Of a stretch of DNA of 20,423 bases, positions 1 to 7,686 are shown piece by piece. Positions within the stretch are counted from its first letter, which is position 1. Each line of letters starts with the position of its first letter. Location: assembly GCA_905479615.1 (NCBI GenBank), contig CAJQNH010000076.1, positions 1-20,423 on the forward strand, in the 5' to 3' direction. A program made the position numbers and the translations under genes. The DNA comes from an uncultured Eudoraea sp. (GTDB taxonomy: Bacteria; Bacteroidota; Bacteroidia; Flavobacteriales; Flavobacteriaceae). The notes under the pieces were generated by a model. It was not told the origin of the DNA, ran no database searches, and saw only the letters and a program-made list of their open reading frames with translations.

Positions 1-1528
1 CTTCCGCATTAAACTGATCCAATGGGTCCTTGAGAATCAACAATCTGGGTTTCCTAACTATACTTCGGGCCAAAACAATTTTTTTGGAGATGACATAAGG
101 TATCTGGCGTCCTTCGGGATACAGCATTGTCTTTAGACCATGAGATTGTTCCTTTACAAATTTTGTCAAGCCCGTCTTTTCCAGTGCCCAGTATACATCC
201 TTATCGGAGATGTCTTTATCTCCAAAGGTTATATTTTCCATAATACTACCTTCAAAAGGAGACTCTTCTGTCAAAGACTGGCCTATATGTGAGCGGTAAT
301 AATTTAAATTAATTGATTTTAAAGAAACATCGTTAATAAAAATATCACCTTGATCAGGTTCAATTATACCAGCCACTAACCGAAGTAAAGAAGACTTGCC
401 AGATCCACTACCACCCTGAATCAAGATTGTACATTGGGGCGTTATTTTTAATGAAACACTGTCAATAATATGTTTGTTTCTTCCGGGGACATTGTAACTG
501 ATATCTTCCAGTTCAACCAGAAAACTTTCATCATCCCCAAATGGTTTTTCACCGTGCTGTGGCTCTAATTCTTTGTCCACTACCTGGCCTAATTTTTCCA
601 GTGAAGTGAGTAAATCGTAGAGCGTTTCCAATCCCAAAATCAATTTTTCTACTGAGCTAATCACCAATAAAATAATGATTTCGGCTGCAACAAATTGTCC
701 AATATTCATCTCCTGATTAAGGACAAGAATCCCACCTATAAGCAGTAAACCGAGGGTTACCAGAACTTTAAAACCAATCATTTGAATATACTGAATCACT
801 AATATTTTAAAGTGACTTTCCCTCGCACTAAGATAGTCAGACACTAAAACGTCAGTCTTATTCATAGCTAAATTGGTTTTGCCAGACAGCTTAAAACTAA
901 CTATTGAGCGCGCTACCTCTTGTATCCAATGAGCAACTTTATATTTGTTTTTTGATTCATCCAAACTGGTCTCCATTCCTCGTTGTGCAGTAAATTTGAA
1001 GACTATATATATTAGTAGTAGTAACAGAATCCCATAAATAATGAAAAAAGGATGATAGAATGAGAGTAAAAGCAGACCCAGAATTATCTGTAATAAAGCT
1101 GCCGGGAAATCAATTAAAATTTTAGAAAGTCCTTTCTGTACATTTAGGGTATCAAAAAAGCGATTAGCCAACTCCGGAGGATAAAAATTAAGTAGTTGGT
1201 TCATCTTAATTTTTGGAAACCGGTAAGCAAACTCAAATGCAGATCTGGTGAATATTTTTTGCTGAACATTTTCAATAATCCTTATTTGCATTAATTGCAG
1301 CACACCAACAAAAGCGACAGCCAAGGTTACAAGTATTACCAATACTATCCAGGAAGTACTAACCTGGGCACCTTGTATAAGGTTTATTATGGCTTGTATC
1401 CCCAATGGAAGGGATAAATTGACTATCCCTGCAAATATTGCATAGTAAAATATTTGAAGAATATCTCTCTTATCAAGCTTTAATAGTCCCAATAAACGCT
1501 GCCAGGCACTAAGGATATTTTTAGCCAT
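1..1528 (-). CDS. HlyB-like ABC exporter, permease plus degenerate ATPase domain (C-terminus cut by window edge)
   Basis: This half-transporter would export a substrate across the inner membrane. Only residues 1-509 are in the window. The N-terminal ~300 residues are rich in hydrophobic helices (for example around residues 22-50, 57-80, 135-175 and 255-300), as in type-I ABC exporters. The nucleotide-binding domain follows, with a perfect Walker A (GGSGSGKSS, Lys378). Other motifs are abnormal: the Q-loop Gln aligns with Thr, the LSGGQ signature reads IPYVI (residues 476-480), and Walker B reads LLILKDP, placing Lys500-Asp501 where Asp-Glu is expected. There is no N-terminal C39 peptidase domain. 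The start ATG lies inside the end of the upstream tetR (8-bp overlap), so the two genes are co-transcribed. In Bacteroidota such genes are often followed by HlyD and TolC partners; those would lie off the left edge, which is inference. The substrate is unknown. Confidence 0.88.
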   Translation of the reverse strand, partial: MAKNILSAWQRLLGLLKLDKRDILQIFYYAIFAGIVNLSLPLGIQAIINLIQGAQVSTSWIVLVILVTLAVAFVGVLQLMQIRIIENVQQKIFTRSAFEFAYRFPKIKMNQLLNFYPPELANRFFDTLNVQKGLSKILIDFPAALLQIILGLLLLSFYHPFFIIYGILLLLLIYIVFKFTAQRGMETSLDESKNKYKVAHWIQEVARSIVSFKLSGKTNLAMNKTDVLVSDYLSARESHFKILVIQYIQMIGFKVLVTLGLLLIGGILVLNQEMNIGQFVAAEIIILLVISSVEKLILGLETLYDLLTSLEKLGQVVDKELEPQHGEKPFGDDESFLVELEDISYNVPGRNKHIIDSVSLKITPQCTILIQGGSGSGKSSLLRLVAGIIEPDQGDIFINDVSLKSINLNYYRSHIGQSLTEESPFEGSIMENITFGDKDISDKDVYWALEKTGLTKFVKEQSHGLKTMLYPEGRQIPYVISKKIVLARSIVRKPRLLILKDPLDQFNAE

Positions 1529-2207
1529 TGTTTTTAATATTTAGGGTATTAAAGGCGAGGTGTTTAAAGTATTCTGTAGGAGTAGTTTTGGCATCACAAC
1601 TTGTTAAAGAAGAAAAATGGTCAATCAAAAAATACTGATGTAGTGCTCCTTCAATAAGTGTACTGGCAAGGCTGGCAGGATAGGGATAATCTCCATTTAC
1701 TTCCTTTATCATTTGGCTCAGTCTATTTACAAGCCTTTTATAAATGACAAAATAACCATCCTTATTTTCCTGATCGACTTCTTTTGTTAAATAAGATTTA
1801 GAATATTCATTAATTACGATTTTACTTAGCAATACTTCGTTAATATGAGTAAACGCCAAATCTATTTCTGTTGCCTGTGTCATGATTTCTATGGCTCTTT
1901 CGAGTTTAGTACTGGCATCAGGGATATTGTTTGTTGCAAAAACCAACTGATATTCAAGCCAACCCCAATACCAGGAAGCCAGATAAAGCAATAGTTTATG
2001 TTTATTTTCAAAATAGCGATAAATGGAACTTTCATTGGATCCGATCTTTTGACCCAATTTTTTGAAATTGAAACTCTCGAAACCCATGTCATTAATCATG
2101 AGAATACTTTCTTCAACAATTCGTTTCCCCAGCTTGGAAGATTCAGGGTCCTTTACATATAATTTATCATTAATCGTAATCCGTACAGACTGCAGTAACT
2201 TTTCCAT
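1521..2207 (-). CDS. TetR/AcrR-family transcriptional regulator
   Basis: This 228-residue protein is a probable repressor of its own operon. The N-terminal helix-turn-helix spans about residues 27-72 and contains the family-typical stretch FKKLGQKIGSNESSIYRYF, followed by an alpha-helical ligand-binding region without recognisable sub-family motifs. I start it at the ATG at 2207; a TTG just upstream (2210) is possible but unnecessary. The stop overlaps the start of the ABC exporter, which suggests it controls that exporter. A perfect 13-bp palindrome abuts its promoter box at 2230-2250, consistent with autorepression. The effector is unknown. Confidence 0.9.
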   Translation of the reverse strand: MEKLLQSVRITINDKLYVKDPESSKLGKRIVEESILMINDMGFESFNFKKLGQKIGSNESSIYRYFENKHKLLLYLASWYWGWLEYQLVFATNNIPDASTKLERAIEIMTQATEIDLAFTHINEVLLSKIVINEYSKSYLTKEVDQENKDGYFVIYKRLVNRLSQMIKEVNGDYPYPASLASTLIEGALHQYFLIDHFSSLTSCDAKTTPTEYFKHLAFNTLNIKNNG

Positions 2208-2229
2208 CAACTTGAAATTAAATATTTAT

Positions 2230-2237
2230 CAAATATA
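2230..2237 (-). promoter_or_regulatory. -7 box of tetR-ABC promoter
   Basis: Read on the minus strand this is TATATTTG, a perfect match to the Bacteroidota -7 consensus TAnnTTTG. It lies 22 bp upstream of the tetR ATG, giving a short leader. No clear TTTG -33 element is visible at the usual distance, which is common for regulated promoters. Confidence 0.55.
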
Positions 2238-2294
2238 ATAGTATTACTATCATTATATAATAGTTTAACTGTTTTTTAACGATAGTATTGCTAA
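2238..2294. promoter_or_regulatory. Candidate TetR operator pair
   Basis: ATAGTATTACTAT at 2238-2250 is a perfect palindrome around its central T and directly abuts the tetR -7 box, so a bound repressor would block RNA polymerase. A second copy, ATAGTATTGCTAA at 2282-2294, matches 11 of 13 bases in the same orientation, 44 bp away and on the side of the divergent glycosylase gene. Assignment to the adjacent TetR protein is inference from position and symmetry. Confidence 0.45.
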
Positions 2295-2385
2295 TTTTCA
2301 TAAATATGGTAAGACAATAAATAACAACTCTCCGTTAATTCAATTCATATTTATGCCATATCTTTATTTAAAAGATATAGGACTA

Positions 2386-2949
2386 ATGCAGATTCACAAA
2401 TGCGGTTGGTGTTTGGGAAATGAGCTATATGAAGCTTATCACGATGAAGAATGGGGTGTACCGGTAACTGATGACGCCACCTTATTCGAATTCCTGGTCC
2501 TTGAAACCTTTCAGGCCGGCCTTAGCTGGCTTACGATACTTAAGAAACGGGAGAATTTCAGGATAGCTTTTGATGGTTTTGACTATTTAAAGATTTCAAG
2601 GTATACAGAAAAAAAGATTGAAGCTTTATTGCAGAATGAAGGAATTATACGGAATAAACTTAAAGTTCGTGCGACAGTAGGCAATGCGCAAGCTTTTATG
2701 AAGGTACAGCAAGAATTCGGAAGTTTCAGTTCATACATTTGGGACTTTGTAGATGGCCAACCCATAAAAAATAAAATTGAGAACCACAAAGAAGGCCCTG
2801 CAAATACGGCTTTGTCTGACACCATTAGCAAAGACCTTAAAAAAAGAGGCTTCAAATTCGTGGGCAGTACAGTGGTTTATGCCCATATGCAAGCTACGGG
2901 AATGGTAAATGATCACGAAGTAAATTGTTTTAGATATGATGAGGTATAG
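2386..2949 (+). CDS. tag: DNA-3-methyladenine glycosylase I
   Basis: Tag excises 3-methyladenine from alkylated DNA as the first step of base-excision repair in the cytoplasm. From the ATG at 2386 the protein has 187 residues, the usual length for Tag; an upstream in-frame ATG at 2353 would add 11 residues with no family counterpart. Characteristic stretches are visible: KCGWC at the start, AYHDEEWGVP, the catalytic-Glu region VLETFQAGLSW (Glu40), LKKRENF and LKKRGFKFVG. The zinc-binding set fits Cys6, His19, His177 and Cys181. The stop lies 14 bp inside the next gene, so the two are probably co-transcribed. Confidence 0.95.
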   Translation: MQIHKCGWCLGNELYEAYHDEEWGVPVTDDATLFEFLVLETFQAGLSWLTILKKRENFRIAFDGFDYLKISRYTEKKIEALLQNEGIIRNKLKVRATVGNAQAFMKVQQEFGSFSSYIWDFVDGQPIKNKIENHKEGPANTALSDTISKDLKKRGFKFVGSTVVYAHMQATGMVNDHEVNCFRYDEV

Positions 2950-3526
2950 GAGTTTAGCAGTTTTAGTATTGGTCTTATTTCAGTTCTCAATGGTTAATTC
3001 TCAGGTAAAGGTTGAGCGCGAACACCGCATTAAAAAAAATCAATTCCCTGAGACTGCACATGATTTCATCAAAGAGAAACTGCAGGATGCCAAAAAGCTT
3101 CGTTTTTATAAGGAAACAGATACTGCAAAAATTAGTTATGAAGCCAGGTTTAAAAAGGATAAATTGTATTATAGTATTGAATTCGATGAATCGGGCAAAC
3201 TTGAGGCTATTGAAATTTTAATTAAGGAAGTAGATGTCCCTGAGGATTCATGGTCAAAGATCACAAAGTTCCTAAATAAAAAGTTTACTGAGTTTAAAAT
3301 CAGAAAGATTCAACAACAATATCCCATCACCTCTGATGAAACTGCCGAAACTACCTTAAATAATGCATTCCAAAATCTTTTGATTCCTTCCTTAAATTAT
3401 GAATTATTCGTAAGGGGTAAAATACATGAAGACCGCGCGGACTATGAAATTTTATTTGGAGCGGAGGGAGATTTTATAAAAATGAGAGAAGCTCTTCCGG
3501 CCAACTATGATCATGTTCTTTATTAA
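2936..3526 (+). CDS. Secreted PepSY-like hypothetical protein
   Basis: This 196-residue protein has an N-terminal signal peptide (hydrophobic residues about 6-17, probable cleavage after VNS). There is no lipobox cysteine, so it is likely periplasmic. The rest is charged and mixed alpha/beta. The segment with SGKLEAIEILIKEVDVPEDSW followed by a basic helix resembles PepSY-like domains of Bacteroidota secreted proteins, but I cannot name a function. The start overlaps the end of tag by 14 bp (an ATGATG pair, so the start could be either). Linkage to DNA repair is probably only transcriptional. Confidence 0.75.
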   Translation: MMRYRSLAVLVLVLFQFSMVNSQVKVEREHRIKKNQFPETAHDFIKEKLQDAKKLRFYKETDTAKISYEARFKKDKLYYSIEFDESGKLEAIEILIKEVDVPEDSWSKITKFLNKKFTEFKIRKIQQQYPITSDETAETTLNNAFQNLLIPSLNYELFVRGKIHEDRADYEILFGAEGDFIKMREALPANYDHVLY

Positions 3527-3631
3527 TCAGGAATAAACGATTTCTACTTGGTCTCATGAGGTTAGACAAAATACAACCTATACCATAATTATTCTTGATC
3601 CACTCTAAACAGATTCCTTTTTCTTACAACG

Positions 3632-4294
3632 CTAAATGCTGTTCTGCAATAGTTTAAGGAATTCTTTCCTTGGTATTTCTTCAGCCCCTAAACTTGCCAA
3701 ATGTTTCGTATAAACCTGACAATCTATGAACTTATAGTCACGGTCTTCAAGGTCCCTGGCCAAATTAATAAATGCATATTTGGATGCATTATTGGCCTTA
3801 GAAAACATACTTTCACCACAAAATACGTGTCCAAGATCAATCCCGTACAGGCCACCTACCAATTTCTTATTCTCCCATACCTCATAAGACCTGGCAAACC
3901 CCAGTTCATGCAATCGTAAATACGCCTCTTTCATGCTATTGGTAATCCAGGTGCCCTCCTGCCCCATTCTCTCTATTTCCGCACAAGCTTCCAGAACTTC
4001 CCTAAAGCATTTATTTCTGGTTAAAGTGAACCGTGTACCCGACATAATTTGTCGCATACTTTTAGAAATCCTAATCTTATGAGGGAATAAGATCATCCTG
4101 GGATCCGGGCTCCACCATAAGATCAAAGAATCGTCATTAAACCAGGGAAATATCCCTGATTTATATGCCAGCAGTAATCTTTCCGGAGACAAATCCCCGC
4201 CAACCGCCAGTAAACCATCGGCATTAGCATTATCTGCCGAAGGAAACTCTAACAGGGCTGTTAAAAAGTAAATATCGCTATTCTTGTTTTTCAA
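3632..4294 (-). CDS. aat: Leucyl/phenylalanyl-tRNA--protein transferase
   Basis: Aat transfers Leu or Phe from aminoacyl-tRNA to N-terminal Arg or Lys of proteins, marking them for ClpAP degradation (N-degron pathway). The 220-residue length fits the family. Hallmarks in order are GLLAVGGDLSPERLLLAYKSGIFPWF (given here as residues ~27-52), WWSPDPRMILFP, GTWITNSMKEAYLRLHELGFARSYEVW, LVGGLYGIDLGHVFCGESMFS, NASKYAFINLA and FIDCQVYTKHLASLGAEEIPR. It is the last gene of a minus-strand group with the DUF3127 and flavin reductase genes (64-bp gap upstream). Confidence 0.96.
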   Translation of the reverse strand: MKNKNSDIYFLTALLEFPSADNANADGLLAVGGDLSPERLLLAYKSGIFPWFNDDSLILWWSPDPRMILFPHKIRISKSMRQIMSGTRFTLTRNKCFREVLEACAEIERMGQEGTWITNSMKEAYLRLHELGFARSYEVWENKKLVGGLYGIDLGHVFCGESMFSKANNASKYAFINLARDLEDRDYKFIDCQVYTKHLASLGAEEIPRKEFLKLLQNSI

Positions 4295-4358
4295 GTTTAA
4301 CAGTTCTTAAAATTACCCGTCAACTTAAAAATAATCTACAGCTGAAAAGGGTTTCTAT

Positions 4359-4736
4359 CTAAAACGGCAGATCGTCATGATCTTCTTCATTTAGTTCTTC
4401 GGCCGGTTCAAATGCTTCAATTGGAGGCACAGGTGGTATTCCGCTATCCCCTTGATCGGCTTGTAAAGTTTCAATTCGCCATCCTTGAACAGAATTGAAA
4501 TATTTAACCTCCCCTTGAGGGTTTGTCCATTCTCTTCCTCTAAGGTTAATGCTAATTTTAACAGTTTCTCCAACATTATGCTTATTAAGCAAGTCACATT
4601 TATCCTGAACAAATTCTACCAATATATGTTGGGGATACTGTTCTTCAGTAGTAATAACCACCTCTCTTTTTCTAAAACCGTTGTTGCCAAAGGTTTTAGT
4701 CTCATCAATCATTTTAATTTTTCCTTGTATTTCCAT
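4359..4736 (-). CDS. DUF3127 protein with SSB-like acidic C-terminal tail
   Basis: This 125-residue protein matches the small DUF3127 family of Bacteroidota. The N-terminal ~92 residues (MEIQGKIKMIDETKTFG, REVVITTEEQYPQHILVEF, VGETVKISINLRGREW) look like an OB-fold. A Pro/Glu-rich linker follows, and the protein ends in EEDHDDLPF. That end closely resembles the conserved tail of single-stranded DNA-binding proteins (DDDIPF type), which recruits replication and repair enzymes. A DNA-related role is therefore plausible but unproven. The start overlaps the end of the upstream flavin reductase by 23 bp, implying one transcript and probably translational coupling. Confidence 0.85.
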   Translation of the reverse strand: MEIQGKIKMIDETKTFGNNGFRKREVVITTEEQYPQHILVEFVQDKCDLLNKHNVGETVKISINLRGREWTNPQGEVKYFNSVQGWRIETLQADQGDSGIPPVPPIEAFEPAEELNEEDHDDLPF

Positions 4737-5625
4737 TTAAATCAGTATTTATTAGCAATACTTTCCATGCCGAAAGTATCATATTATTATCTAAATATTC
4801 TCTTATTAGTCTATGTAATTCTTTTGAATCCTTGTTTTTGACAATTGACCGAATTTGATCATTAGTTGCTATAAATTCTTCTATATCATTTTTATCCGGA
4901 ATTCTTTCAAGATTTCCCAATAAGCCCAAATCGTTTCCTGTAAGCATTTTAATTGACTTTATGTCTGCAGGTATATTATCAACCCCAATTCCAAGCTTGG
5001 AAAGTGGTTTTGGAACCTCAAACATGCCCTTATTAGCCCTGCTATACCAATTACCTCCCATTCGGGCAACCTGATCAATTTCAAATTGGTCAATTGAGCC
5101 GTTTTCATCTAAAATGGATTCGTGGAAATGCATTTTGACAACTTCTGCAAAAACCAAATTACCTGCTCCTCCTTTCTTGCCCAGCGCCTCTACCTTTGTT
5201 ACTTTGCATTCAAACTGCACAGGAGATTCTCCTACTCTAAACGGTTTAACCAAATCCGAGTCCAACATGGTTAATCCCGCCTTAACAAATTCATTTACTT
5301 CTTGACCATATTCCGTACTTGTCAAAGACATTTGCTGAACCAGCTCGTAATTTACAATATTGATAACCACTTCTTTTGTTTTAAGCACATTATCTAGTGT
5401 ATGTTTAGTAGTATTATCCCGCACTCTTCTGGCGGGTGAGAAAATCAATATTGGGGGATTAGCGCTAAATACATTAAAAAAGCTAAAGGGAGAAAGGTTT
5501 GGAGTTCCTTTTTCGTCAACAGTGCTTGCAAAAGCTATCGGCCTGGGTCCAACCGCACCTAAAAGGTAAGCGTGTAACTGTCCGGTAGTAATCTCAGAAG
5601 GTATTAGGGATATCGCTTTTTGCAT
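4714..5625 (-). CDS. Flavin reductase-like FMN-binding protein
   Basis: This 303-residue cytoplasmic protein has the flavin-reductase-like fold in residues ~1-200: GPRPIAFASTVDEKGTPNLSPFSFFNVFSANPP is the typical FMN-binding start (residues ~26-58), followed by RDNTTKHTLDNV and VFAEVVKMHF. The ~100 C-terminal residues are a family-specific extension ending in a charged helical region. It belongs to the broad family of FMN-dependent oxidoreductases whose substrates are mostly unknown. I prefer the ATG at 5625 to an upstream in-frame ATG at 5655, because a good -7 box (TACCTTTG, minus strand 5638-5631) lies between them. First gene of the operon with DUF3127 and aat. Confidence 0.85.
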   Translation of the reverse strand: MQKAISLIPSEITTGQLHAYLLGAVGPRPIAFASTVDEKGTPNLSPFSFFNVFSANPPILIFSPARRVRDNTTKHTLDNVLKTKEVVINIVNYELVQQMSLTSTEYGQEVNEFVKAGLTMLDSDLVKPFRVGESPVQFECKVTKVEALGKKGGAGNLVFAEVVKMHFHESILDENGSIDQFEIDQVARMGGNWYSRANKGMFEVPKPLSKLGIGVDNIPADIKSIKMLTGNDLGLLGNLERIPDKNDIEEFIATNDQIRSIVKNKDSKELHRLIREYLDNNMILSAWKVLLINTDLNGNTRKN

Positions 5626-5630
5626 CAAAA

Positions 5631-5638
5631 CAAAGGTA
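5631..5638 (-). promoter_or_regulatory. -7 box upstream of flavin reductase
   Basis: On the minus strand this reads TACCTTTG, a perfect TAnnTTTG match. It ends only 5 nt before the preferred ATG at 5625, so the transcript would be leaderless or nearly so. Confidence 0.45.
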
Positions 5639-5732
5639 TATAAATTGTGTCCCATTTAAAACTTTAACTCGCTTGAAGAACACAACATTTTAGGTCAATT
5701 TCAGTTATCTTTAATGCTAATTAACCGCTAGG

Positions 5733-6884
5733 ATGAATTTTAATTCTCAAAAGAAGACTTCTAATCTATTTCTATTAATAGCATCATTTGTTATTGTGAG
5801 TCTTATTCTTTGGAATACCAATAGTTTTTTTAAAAAATTCAAGGAAGAAGAGCGTCATAAAATGGAGATTTGGGCTACAGCTCAGTCCGAATTATTGCAG
5901 TCTTCAGAGGACAGGGATCTGGGAAATCTACATGTAAAAATCTTTCAAAACAATACCTCAACTCCAATGATTCTGGTCAATATGGATGGATCCATAAGAA
6001 CCAACAATATGCAAGCAGAATTAGTTGCTGATACAATTTATTTAACGAAAAAGATAAAAAAATTTGAAGCAGAAAATACACCTATTTCTATTGATTATAA
6101 CGATGAGCAATTAGCTACACTCTATTACGGTAATTCGGAAGTATTAAATAAATTAAAATACTACCCTATTGCCCTTTTATTAATCATATTTCTGTTTACT
6201 GCAGTTATCTTCTTTTTCTTTAAAACCAATAAAGCATCTGAACAGAACAAACTATGGGCAGGAATGGCAAAGGAAACTGCCCACCAGATTGGCACTCCGC
6301 TGACCTCACTCCTTGGTTGGAATGAACTATTGAAGAGTGAACAAATAAATCCGGATATTACCAAAGAAATTGAGAAAGATATTGGAAGATTACAGAACAT
6401 AACAGACCGTTTTTCTAAAATAGGGTCACTTCCAAAACTTCAAGAACACGACATTGTTAAAGAAACCAGGAGTGCATTTGAATATCTAAAACTCAGAAGT
6501 TCTAAACTTATTCATTTTACTTTTTCTTCTAAGGTTGAACAACTTCCCGTTCTTTTGAATAGTTCATTATACAATTGGACCATTGAAAATTTGGTCAAAA
6601 ATGGAATTGACGCCATGAAAGGTAAAGGTGATATTGCCATCGAAATCGTTCCGGATGGCAAATATGTTAATATATTAATTTCAGATACCGGACATGGTAT
6701 AGCGAAAGGAGACTTCAATTCCATTTTTAATCCTGGCTACACTTCAAAAAAACGAGGCTGGGGTTTAGGGCTATCTCTTGTTAAAAGAATAATTGAGGAG
6801 TATCATAAAGGAAAGGTAAAAGTACTTTCTTCGAGCAAGGAAGGGACTATAATGCAGATATCAATAAAATCAGATCAGCAATAA
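5733..6884 (+). CDS. Membrane sensor histidine kinase
   Basis: This 383-residue inner-membrane kinase autophosphorylates on His in response to an unknown signal. Two membrane segments (about residues 12-28 and 144-163) flank an extracytoplasmic sensor of ~115 residues. The H-box reads KETAHQIGTPLTSLLGW with His184, the HQIGTPL variant common in Bacteroidota. The N-box (WTIENLVKNGIDAM, Asn286/Asn290), G1 box (DTGHGI, Asp318) and G2 box (GWGLGLSL, ~342-349) are all intact, so it should be catalytically active. There is no HAMP domain and no response regulator gene nearby. Its stop codon overlaps the next gene's start (TAATG), so the two are translationally coupled. Confidence 0.93.
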   Translation: MNFNSQKKTSNLFLLIASFVIVSLILWNTNSFFKKFKEEERHKMEIWATAQSELLQSSEDRDLGNLHVKIFQNNTSTPMILVNMDGSIRTNNMQAELVADTIYLTKKIKKFEAENTPISIDYNDEQLATLYYGNSEVLNKLKYYPIALLLIIFLFTAVIFFFFKTNKASEQNKLWAGMAKETAHQIGTPLTSLLGWNELLKSEQINPDITKEIEKDIGRLQNITDRFSKIGSLPKLQEHDIVKETRSAFEYLKLRSSKLIHFTFSSKVEQLPVLLNSSLYNWTIENLVKNGIDAMKGKGDIAIEIVPDGKYVNILISDTGHGIAKGDFNSIFNPGYTSKKRGWGLGLSLVKRIIEEYHKGKVKVLSSSKEGTIMQISIKSDQQ

Positions 6885-7240
6885 TGGCAAAAGAAAAATT
6901 AGTTGTTATTAAAGAGGCCGACATTACGAATAATTGCCCTGAATGCTTTAATCAGGACATGAAAATTACGTTTTATCAAAAGCATTTATTTGGAAGGTTC
7001 TATCATAAGATTACCGCAAAGGTTAGTCATCAAATTAAATGCAATACATGTGAAAGCATTATTTATCCCGTTAACTGGACAGAAGATATTGAACGAATTT
7101 TTGAGTATTACCAAAAAATGGTCAATCCGGAAAAAGCGAGCACAAAATACACTGCACTATTTTATATTCTAATACTGACACCTATTGTTATTGCTGCGGT
7201 ATTATTCTACCTATTCCAAAGCGGTATTATTTCATTTTAG
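6884..7240 (+). CDS. Membrane-anchored zinc-ribbon-like protein coupled to histidine kinase
   Basis: This 118-residue protein has no family I can name. It carries two CxxC knuckles (Cys18/Cys21 and Cys53/Cys56), a spacing that suggests a zinc ribbon in the cytoplasm. A single strong membrane helix follows at about residues 91-111, leaving a very short tail. The ATG overlaps the kinase stop codon by one base, which implies a matched expression level and perhaps a physical partnership with the kinase. Its 3' end overlaps the convergent HIT gene by 14 bp. A role as kinase accessory or redox/metal sensor is only a suggestion. Confidence 0.75.
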   Translation: MAKEKLVVIKEADITNNCPECFNQDMKITFYQKHLFGRFYHKITAKVSHQIKCNTCESIIYPVNWTEDIERIFEYYQKMVNPEKASTKYTALFYILILTPIVIAAVLFYLFQSGIISF

Positions 7241-7619
7241 AACGGATTTTCAGGGCAATATCTTCAAATTCTTCTGGTGACAATTCAATTTTGTTCATAA
7301 AGGTCGCATCCGCCATCTTATTTAAGGGAATAAGATGTACATGCACATGTGGCACTTCTAAACCAATTACTGTAATCCCCACCCGTTTGCAATCCATTGC
7401 GGCTTCAATGGCTTTACCCACGCTTCTGGAAAACGCCATTAAACCTAAATATTCAGCTTCCTCCATATCCATTATTTTATCTACTTCATTCTTTGGCACA
7501 CATAAAGTATGCCCCTTTGCATTGGGATTAATGTCCAGGAAGGCAAAAAAATTATCGTCTTCGGCAATTTTGTACGATGGTATATCGCCCTTTATTATTT
7601 TGGTAAAAATACTTTCCAC
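7227..7619 (-). CDS. HIT-family nucleotide hydrolase (GTG start)
   Basis: HIT proteins hydrolyse or transfer nucleotidyl groups, typically on adenosine 5'-phosphoramidate or dinucleoside polyphosphates. The 130-residue protein carries the family motif VPHVHVHLIPL with catalytic-triad histidines at ~91, 93 and 95, plus SIFTKIIKGDIPSYKIAEDD and LDINPNAKGHTL. No ATG is available: an in-frame TAA lies at 7628-7626, followed by TTG (7625), ATT and GTG (7619). The GTG gives MESIFTKI, matching family N-termini best. It lies downstream of greA, with a terminator between them. Confidence 0.9.
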   Translation of the reverse strand: MESIFTKIIKGDIPSYKIAEDDNFFAFLDINPNAKGHTLCVPKNEVDKIMDMEEAEYLGLMAFSRSVGKAIEAAMDCKRVGITVIGLEVPHVHVHLIPLNKMADATFMNKIELSPEEFEDIALKIRSKMK

Positions 7620-7633
7620 AATCAATTATGCAT

Positions 7634-7663
7634 TAAAAAAAATCCTATCAATATTGATAGGAT
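7634..7663 (-). terminator. Rho-independent terminator after greA
   Basis: A perfect inverted repeat at 7642-7663 (arms ATCCTATC and GATAGGAT around AATATT) is followed on the minus strand by eight T residues (7641-7634). It ends greA transcripts 24 nt past the greA stop. Because it sits only ~15 nt before the HIT start codon, it may act as a partial terminator (attenuator) for HIT. Confidence 0.85.
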
Positions 7664-7686
7664 TAAATATAAAGAATTAAAGTTTT

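Noticed and set aside
3527..3631. Possible terminator between the secreted PepSY-like gene and aat (AGGTT ... AACCT near 3558-3578)
   Set aside because: Only a 5-bp stem with an 11-nt loop and no T-run on either strand; not enough to call.
4485..4841. Plus-strand open frame of 118 codons
   Set aside because: Antisense to the DUF3127 and flavin reductase genes, both convincingly coding on the minus strand.
7291..7680. Plus-strand open frame of 129 codons
   Set aside because: Antisense to the HIT gene and the greA terminator; no protein-like composition or family motif.
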